Assembly: GCA_040507895.1 (NCBI GenBank)
Contig: JBEVNX010000107.1
Location: 1-9,322, forward strand
From: JBEVNX01 sp040507895
Lineage (GTDB): Bacteria > Desulfobacterota > Binatia > JACPRU01
Length of the DNA: 9,322 nt
Reading direction: 5' to 3'
Shown here: positions 6,260-9,322 of the stretch, piece by piece
Layout: the number at the start of each line of letters is the position of its first letter
Numbering within the stretch: the stretch's first letter is position 1
Notes under the pieces: generated by a model
Database searches by the model: none
Seen by the model: only the letters and a program-made list of their open reading frames with translations
What the model was told of the DNA's origin: nothing
Position numbers and translations under genes: made by a program

Positions 6260-7194
6260 GCCTCGACGTCCGACCCCTGAGTGAGCGCGATCTCGATCGC
6301 GCGGATCACATCTTCCGGCTGGCCTTCGGGACGTTCCTCGGCCTTGCCGACCCGCTGTGCTTCGGCGGCGACACCGACTGCGTGCGCACGCGCTTTCGGT
6401 CGCCGTGCGTTTCGGCGCTCGCGGCGGACCTCGACGGCGAGCTCGCCGGCTCGAACTTCGCCACCCGCTGGGGAAGCTTCGGGTTCTTCGGGCCGCTTAC
6501 CATACGTCCCGACCTTTGGGACCGGGGCATCGCCCGCCGGCTTCTCGAGCGAACGATGACGATCTTCGACGACTGGAAAACGACGCACCGCGGGCTCTTC
6601 ACCTTCTCGCACAGCCCGAAGCACCACGCGCTCTACCAGAAGTTCGGGTTCTACCCGCGCTTCCTCACCGCGGTACTAAGGAAGCCGATCTCGAGCTCGG
6701 CGACGATCGCGCTTCGGCGCTATTCGGCGTGTGCTGAAGGCGAGCGTTCGCGCTGGCTCGATCGGCAGCGCGAGCTCGCAGGCGCCCTGTACCCGGGGCT
6801 CGACCTCGCCGGCGAGATCCGCGCCACGGAAACCAATGGCCTCGGCGACACCGTCTTCGTCGAAGACGGCGACCGACTCGCGGGCTTCGCCGTCTGCCAC
6901 GTAGGAAGCGGGACCGAAGCGGGCAGCGGAGCCTGCTACGTCAAGTTCGGCGCCGTCGATTGCGGGGCAAGCGCGCGGGGCGACTTCGAGCGGCTGCTCG
7001 ACGCGTGCGAGGCTTTCGGCGCCGCTCGCGGCGCCACACGTCTCGTCGCCGGCGTCAATCTCGCGCGCGAGCAGGCCTACCGAGCGCTGCTCGAGCGCGG
7101 CTTTCGGACCGACTTCGTCGGTGTCGCCATGCAGAGCGGCAACGAGCCGGCATTCAACCGCCCGCAGGTGCTGGCGCTCGACGACTGGCGCTGA
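6256..7194 (+). CDS. GNAT family N-acetyltransferase with two GNAT-like domains
   Basis: A 312-residue protein starting at a TTG that overlaps the preceding methyltransferase stop (TTGA). The first half is a recognisable GNAT acyltransferase: an opening V-R-P-L-S-E-R-D-L strand and helix, then motif A, G-P-L-T-I-R-P-D-L-W-D-R-G-I-A-R-R-L-L (79-97), and the closing H-A-L-Y-Q-K-F-G-F-Y-P-R. In the acetyl-CoA pyrophosphate loop, Trp88 occupies the place where many members have Gln or Arg. The second half (about 165-312) again reads like a degenerate GNAT domain: F-V-E-D-G-D-R-L-A-G-F-A-V, a long helix, and Y-R-A-L-L-E-R-G-F-R-T, but without a clear pyrophosphate loop. Probably one active and one structural domain. 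The acceptor substrate is unknown. This is the last + strand gene of the block. Confidence 0.86.
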   Translation: MSLDVRPLSERDLDRADHIFRLAFGTFLGLADPLCFGGDTDCVRTRFRSPCVSALAADLDGELAGSNFATRWGSFGFFGPLTIRPDLWDRGIARRLLERTMTIFDDWKTTHRGLFTFSHSPKHHALYQKFGFYPRFLTAVLRKPISSSATIALRRYSACAEGERSRWLDRQRELAGALYPGLDLAGEIRATETNGLGDTVFVEDGDRLAGFAVCHVGSGTEAGSGACYVKFGAVDCGASARGDFERLLDACEAFGAARGATRLVAGVNLAREQAYRALLERGFRTDFVGVAMQSGNEPAFNRPQVLALDDWR

Positions 7195-8004
7195 TCACCG
7201 GCCGCTCCACCGAGGCTTGCGCTTCTCGACGAACGCGCGCTGCGCCTCGCGCGCATCCTCGGTCTTGCGCAGCTCGCGGCCGATCTCTTCCTGCCGCCGA
7301 TACGCTTCGGCGAGCGGCAGATGGATGATCTCCCGCACGCCCCGCCGTGTCTCGCGGACCGCGAGAGGCGCGTTGCCGGCGATGGCATCGGCGCACTCGA
7401 GAGCACGCGCCATGAGGTCCCCGGCGGGTACGATCTCGTTCACCAGCCCAATCGCCAGCGCGCGCTCCGCGGATATCGGTCGGGCGGTCAATAGTAGCTC
7501 GTGAGCATGCACCCAGGGAATCTGGCGGGGCAAAAGCACGGTCGCGTTGCCGGTCGGATATAACCCTAGCGCGACCTCTTCGAGCGCGAACGTCGCGTGC
7601 GGAACCGCGAAGCGGATCTCGCAAGCGAGCAGCAGATCGAAACCGCCCGCGCGTGCGTGGCCGTTGACGGCGCCGATCAGCGGCTTTCGCAGGTCGAATC
7701 CGGCGAGCAGCGCCGTCTCCACGTTGCGCAAGCCCTCCATCGATTTCTCGTCGATCCGCTCGCCGCGCGCGAAGCGCTGCGAGGCGGGGATCGTGGTCTT
7801 CATGTCCATGCCGGCGCTGAAGACGCGATCGCCCGATCCGGTCACCACGGAGCAACGTAGGTCGGCGTCCTCGGCGATCTGCCGCCAGGCCGCAGCGAGG
7901 TCGCAGAGCGTCGGAGGGTCGAGCGAGTTGGCCTGCGCGGCGCGGTCGATCGTCACCACCGCGACGTGCGGATGCTCGGGGGGAAGCTCGAGGCGCGCGG
8001 GCAT
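7195..8004 (-). CDS. Enoyl-CoA hydratase/isomerase (crotonase) family protein
   Basis: A 269-residue crotonase-fold acyl-CoA enzyme. Visible marks are V-T-I-D-R (17-21), the first oxyanion-hole segment F-S-A-G-M-D-M-K (62-69), the second oxyanion-hole Gly region N-G-H-A-R-A-G-G (114-121), and F-A-L-E-E-V-A-L-G-L-Y-P (139-150). Aligned by eye to rat mitochondrial enoyl-CoA hydratase, Glu143 matches catalytic Glu164, while Asp123 stands where Glu144 would be. Both positions remain acidic, so hydratase or isomerase chemistry is possible, but the exact reaction is open. The ATG at 8004 is chosen because it is followed at once by the conserved first strand and leaves a divergent spacer; the open frame extends upstream but would overlap the opposite gene. 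The stop touches the stop of the convergent acetyltransferase. Confidence 0.92.
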   Translation of the reverse strand: MPARLELPPEHPHVAVVTIDRAAQANSLDPPTLCDLAAAWRQIAEDADLRCSVVTGSGDRVFSAGMDMKTTIPASQRFARGERIDEKSMEGLRNVETALLAGFDLRKPLIGAVNGHARAGGFDLLLACEIRFAVPHATFALEEVALGLYPTGNATVLLPRQIPWVHAHELLLTARPISAERALAIGLVNEIVPAGDLMARALECADAIAGNAPLAVRETRRGVREIIHLPLAEAYRRQEEIGRELRKTEDAREAQRAFVEKRKPRWSGR

Positions 8005-8067
8005 AGGCCCACATTTGACTTGCTCCGACCAAGCGTGCAACCGCGCTCGCAACGGGGGAGCGGAGCC
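8005..8067. promoter_or_regulatory. Divergent intergenic spacer between the crotonase and the StyC-like gene
   Basis: This 63-base region must hold the start signals of both divergent genes. TTGACT at 8015-8020 is a fair -35 match for the + strand gene, but the bases 17 further on (CAACCG) are a poor -10. TTGCAC, read on the minus strand from 8040 to 8035, is a possible -35 toward the crotonase with an equally poor -10. A shared control region is plausible from geometry only. Confidence 0.35.
8054..8060 (+). promoter_or_regulatory. Strong ribosome binding site of the StyC-like gene
   Basis: GGGGGAG lies seven bases before the ATG at 8068 and decides that start. In-frame upstream ATG codons, such as the one at 7966, would place the start inside the divergent crotonase gene and lack the conserved protein beginning. 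Confidence 0.6.
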
Positions 8068-8484
8068 ATGGTCGACACTTACGTTCGCAAGTTGTTCTTC
8101 CACGGAGCCGCGGTCATCTGGGTGGGGCTGATCGCCGGCTTCCCGTTCGGGCTCGTGGTGATGGGCAGGATCCCGGGCGACGCCCGCGCCTGGCGCATGG
8201 CGCACCTGGAGGGTGTCCTGAACGGGCTGCTGACGTTCGGGGCGGCGGCGGCGCTCAAGCACCTGTCGCTCGACGAACGCTACGTCTCCCTCTACGCGTC
8301 GGGCTTCATCGTCGCCGCCTGGGGGAATGCGGTCGCCTCCATCTTTGCGGCGATCGTGCACCAGCGGGGCCTCGAGCTCGCTCCTCCCATGACGAACATC
8401 ATGGTCTTCACGATGTTCGTGGTCGCGATCGCCGCCGCGTTCGTCGGTCTCTACCTGATGATGCGTGGCGCACGGGAGCGGTAG
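8068..8484 (+). CDS. Small four-helix membrane protein resembling styrene oxide isomerase (StyC)
   Basis: A 138-residue membrane protein with four hydrophobic helices, near residues 10-32, 48-66, 73-96 and 109-133. Its pattern follows styrene oxide isomerase (StyC), a haem-b membrane enzyme that rearranges epoxides to aldehydes. Shared landmarks are R-K-x3-H-G (7-13), W-x3-H-x5-N (42-52), W-G-N (85-87) matching StyC W-A-N, and R-G-L-x-x-x-P in the loop after helix 3. His46 and Asn52 line up with StyC His58 (haem ligand) and Asn64. The position of the reported catalytic Tyr103 appears to be Ser91, so ordinary isomerase activity is doubtful. StyC residues and roles are recalled from memory and aligned by eye. 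It is divergent from a crotonase gene. Alternative: a StyC-like haem membrane protein of unknown function. Confidence 0.62.
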   Translation: MVDTYVRKLFFHGAAVIWVGLIAGFPFGLVVMGRIPGDARAWRMAHLEGVLNGLLTFGAAAALKHLSLDERYVSLYASGFIVAAWGNAVASIFAAIVHQRGLELAPPMTNIMVFTMFVVAIAAAFVGLYLMMRGARER

Positions 8485-8576
8485 CTCGCGACACCGGAGG
8501 CAACTCGACGAACCAGCTCACGGCATAGGTGTAGCCGAGAACCTGATCGGCGCTGTCGGCCGGCTACTGCATTCGG

Positions 8577-8596
8577 TTCGTCGCTTGACGAAGCGA
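8577..8596. terminator. Overlapping hairpin pair, possible terminator of the StyC-like gene
   Basis: TTCGTC (8577-8582) pairs perfectly with GACGAA (8587-8592) around a four-base loop, and TCGCTT (8581-8586) pairs perfectly with AAGCGA (8591-8596), also around four bases. The two six-pair stems share bases and exclude each other. There is no T-run on either strand, so an intrinsic terminator is not proven. Confidence 0.3.
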
Positions 8597-8664
8597 GCTG
8601 ATTGTCGACCGACCGCAGGTGCTCGATCCGCACTGCCGCAACGGGCAGCCCGAGAGCGACCGCT

Positions 8665-8689
8665 CCTCACAGCGTCGCGCTCGGTGAGG
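8665..8689 (-). terminator. Bulged hairpin 29 bases beyond the MMPL gene stop
   Basis: CCTCAC (8665-8670) plus AGCG (8671-8674) pair with CGCT (8678-8681) plus GTGAGG (8684-8689). This gives ten base pairs, a three-base loop and a two-base bulge. The location just downstream of the minus-strand transporter fits a transcript-end hairpin, but no T-run follows on that strand. Confidence 0.35.
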
Positions 8690-8717
8690 GTGGTGGCCAT
8701 CCCGCAGGTCACGACGC

Positions 8718-9322
8718 TCATCGAGCGCAGGGCAGGCGGGTGGTACGCTCGCTGGTCTTCCGCAAGCGGAGTCCGATCCGGGCCACCGAGGCGGGCGCCC
8801 ACCAGTTCCAGCGTCCCATGAGTCGCATCGTCGCCGGCACCAGCAGCGCGCGCACCACGGTGGCGTCCAGAACGACCGCGATGCCGATCCCGATGCCGAC
8901 CGCCTTGACGATCACCGAGTCGGCGGTGGCGAAGGCGAAGAAGACGCCCGCCATGATTGCCCCCGCCCAGGTGATGAGCCGCCCCGTGCTCTCGAGGCCG
9001 CGGCCGACGGCCAGGATGTTGTCTCCTGTTCGCTCCCACTCCTCGCGGATGCGGCTCAGCAGCAGCACCTCGTAGTCCATCGACAGGCCGAACACCAAAC
9101 AGAACATGATGATCGGGGTCGCCGTCTGGATCGGCCCCGGCGAGAAGCCGAGCCACCGGGCGAGGTGGCCGTCCTGGAAGATCCACACGAGCGCGCCGTA
9201 GGAGGCGGAGATCGAGAGCAGATTCATCACGATCGCCTTGAGCGGCAGCAGCACGGAGTCGAGGAGCAGGAACAGCACGACATAGGTGACGACCACGACG
9301 AGCCCGATCGCGAGGGGAGCGT
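8718..9322 (-). CDS. MMPL-family RND transporter, C-terminal part (5' end outside window)
   Basis: The C-terminal 200 residues of an inner-membrane transporter of the MMPL branch of the RND superfamily, proton-driven exporters of lipids or hydrophobic compounds. The visible part begins inside a transmembrane helix (A-P-L-A-I-G-L) and contains P-L-K-A-I-V-M-N (family-typical P-L-K-A), the G-L-S-M-D-Y-E-V-L-L-L-S-R-I-R-E-E-W block with the Asp-Tyr pair used for proton relay in MmpL3 (visible residues 82-83), then T-G-D-N, R-G-L-E-S-T-G-R, L-D-A-T-V-V-R-A-L-L-V-P-A and the ending R-W-N-W-W-A-P-A. Full-length members are usually 700-1000 residues, so most of the gene lies beyond the window. The frame is open to the window edge; GTG at 9296 is internal, not a start. 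Cargo unknown. Confidence 0.95.
   Translation of the reverse strand, partial: APLAIGLVVVVTYVVLFLLLDSVLLPLKAIVMNLLSISASYGALVWIFQDGHLARWLGFSPGPIQTATPIIMFCLVFGLSMDYEVLLLSRIREEWERTGDNILAVGRGLESTGRLITWAGAIMAGVFFAFATADSVIVKAVGIGIGIAVVLDATVVRALLVPATMRLMGRWNWWAPASVARIGLRLRKTSERTTRLPCAR

Larger units (their letters stand above)
8485..8717. other. Convergent intergenic region without a gene
   Basis: This 233-base spacer lies between the 3' ends of the StyC-like gene and the MMPL transporter gene. Open frames crossing it have no recognisable product and run antisense into the transporter, so I call none. It contains several inverted repeats: two overlapping ones at 8577-8596, a short one at 8642-8652 and a longer one at 8665-8689. 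These would suit transcription termination from both sides, though no T-tract follows any of them. Confidence 0.6.

Noticed and set aside
8005..8361. An upstream extension of the crotonase on the minus strand
   Set aside because: It would overlap the StyC-like gene, and the extra residues do not resemble the crotonase fold, which begins right after the ATG at 8004.
8485..8717. A hidden pqqA in the only sizeable intergenic space
   Set aside because: No short frame with the E-x3-Y core of PqqA was seen there, and pqqA is expected upstream of pqqB, outside the window.
8465..8821. A possible small + strand gene across the convergent spacer
   Set aside because: It has no ribosome binding site, no recognisable sequence and runs antisense into the MMPL gene.
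1..9322. CRISPR array, insertion sequence, phage genes, attachment site, tRNA or rRNA
   Set aside because: Reading through, I found no spaced direct repeats, transposase or integrase motifs, or tRNA-like cloverleaf sequence; the region looks like stable chromosomal metabolism.

Overview
This is a gene-dense, very G+C-rich stretch of bacterial chromosome. Almost every gene abuts or overlaps its neighbour, and GTG and TTG starts are frequent. I see no mobile element, CRISPR array, tRNA or rRNA. The gene mix is a PQQ operon, an LCM-type SAM methyltransferase, an MMPL-type RND transporter and acyl-CoA enzymes. This would suit a high-GC soil or sediment lineage such as Actinomycetota, Binatota or Rokubacteria-like bacteria. 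That placement is inference from gene content and composition, not from a marker gene.

Region 1 (1-2347, + strand) is the distal part of a pyrroloquinoline quinone (PQQ) biosynthesis operon: the 3' end of pqqB, then complete pqqC, pqqD and pqqE. All junctions are 4-base GTGA overlaps, so translation is probably coupled. The precursor peptide gene pqqA and a dedicated peptidase are not in the window.

Region 2 (2344-7194, + strand) continues in the same direction with almost no gaps. A half-size PF03773-like permease is joined to pqqE by another GTGA overlap. It is followed by an alpha/beta hydrolase, a thiamine-diphosphate 2-keto-acid decarboxylase of the indolepyruvate/pyruvate decarboxylase type, an LCM-family SAM methyltransferase and a two-domain GNAT acetyltransferase joined to it by a TTGA overlap. 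The whole + strand block could be one long transcript, perhaps with an internal promoter before the decarboxylase. A plausible but unproven theme is production of PQQ alongside enzymes making or handling aldehydes and alcohols, which PQQ dehydrogenases oxidise.

Region 3 (7195-9322) is organised differently. A minus-strand crotonase (enoyl-CoA hydratase/isomerase family) ends exactly where the acetyltransferase ends, so the two stop codons touch. A 63-base divergent spacer separates it from a + strand four-helix membrane protein resembling styrene oxide isomerase (StyC). That protein retains the positions equivalent to the StyC haem-ligand His and active-site Asn but appears to lack the catalytic Tyr. 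A 233-base convergent intergenic region with several hairpins follows. Then comes the C-terminal part of an MMPL-family RND transporter on the minus strand, cut by the window end.

The most interesting items are the StyC-like membrane protein, the permease fused into the PQQ operon, and a Met at a position that is an active-site His in the characterised Klebsiella PqqC.
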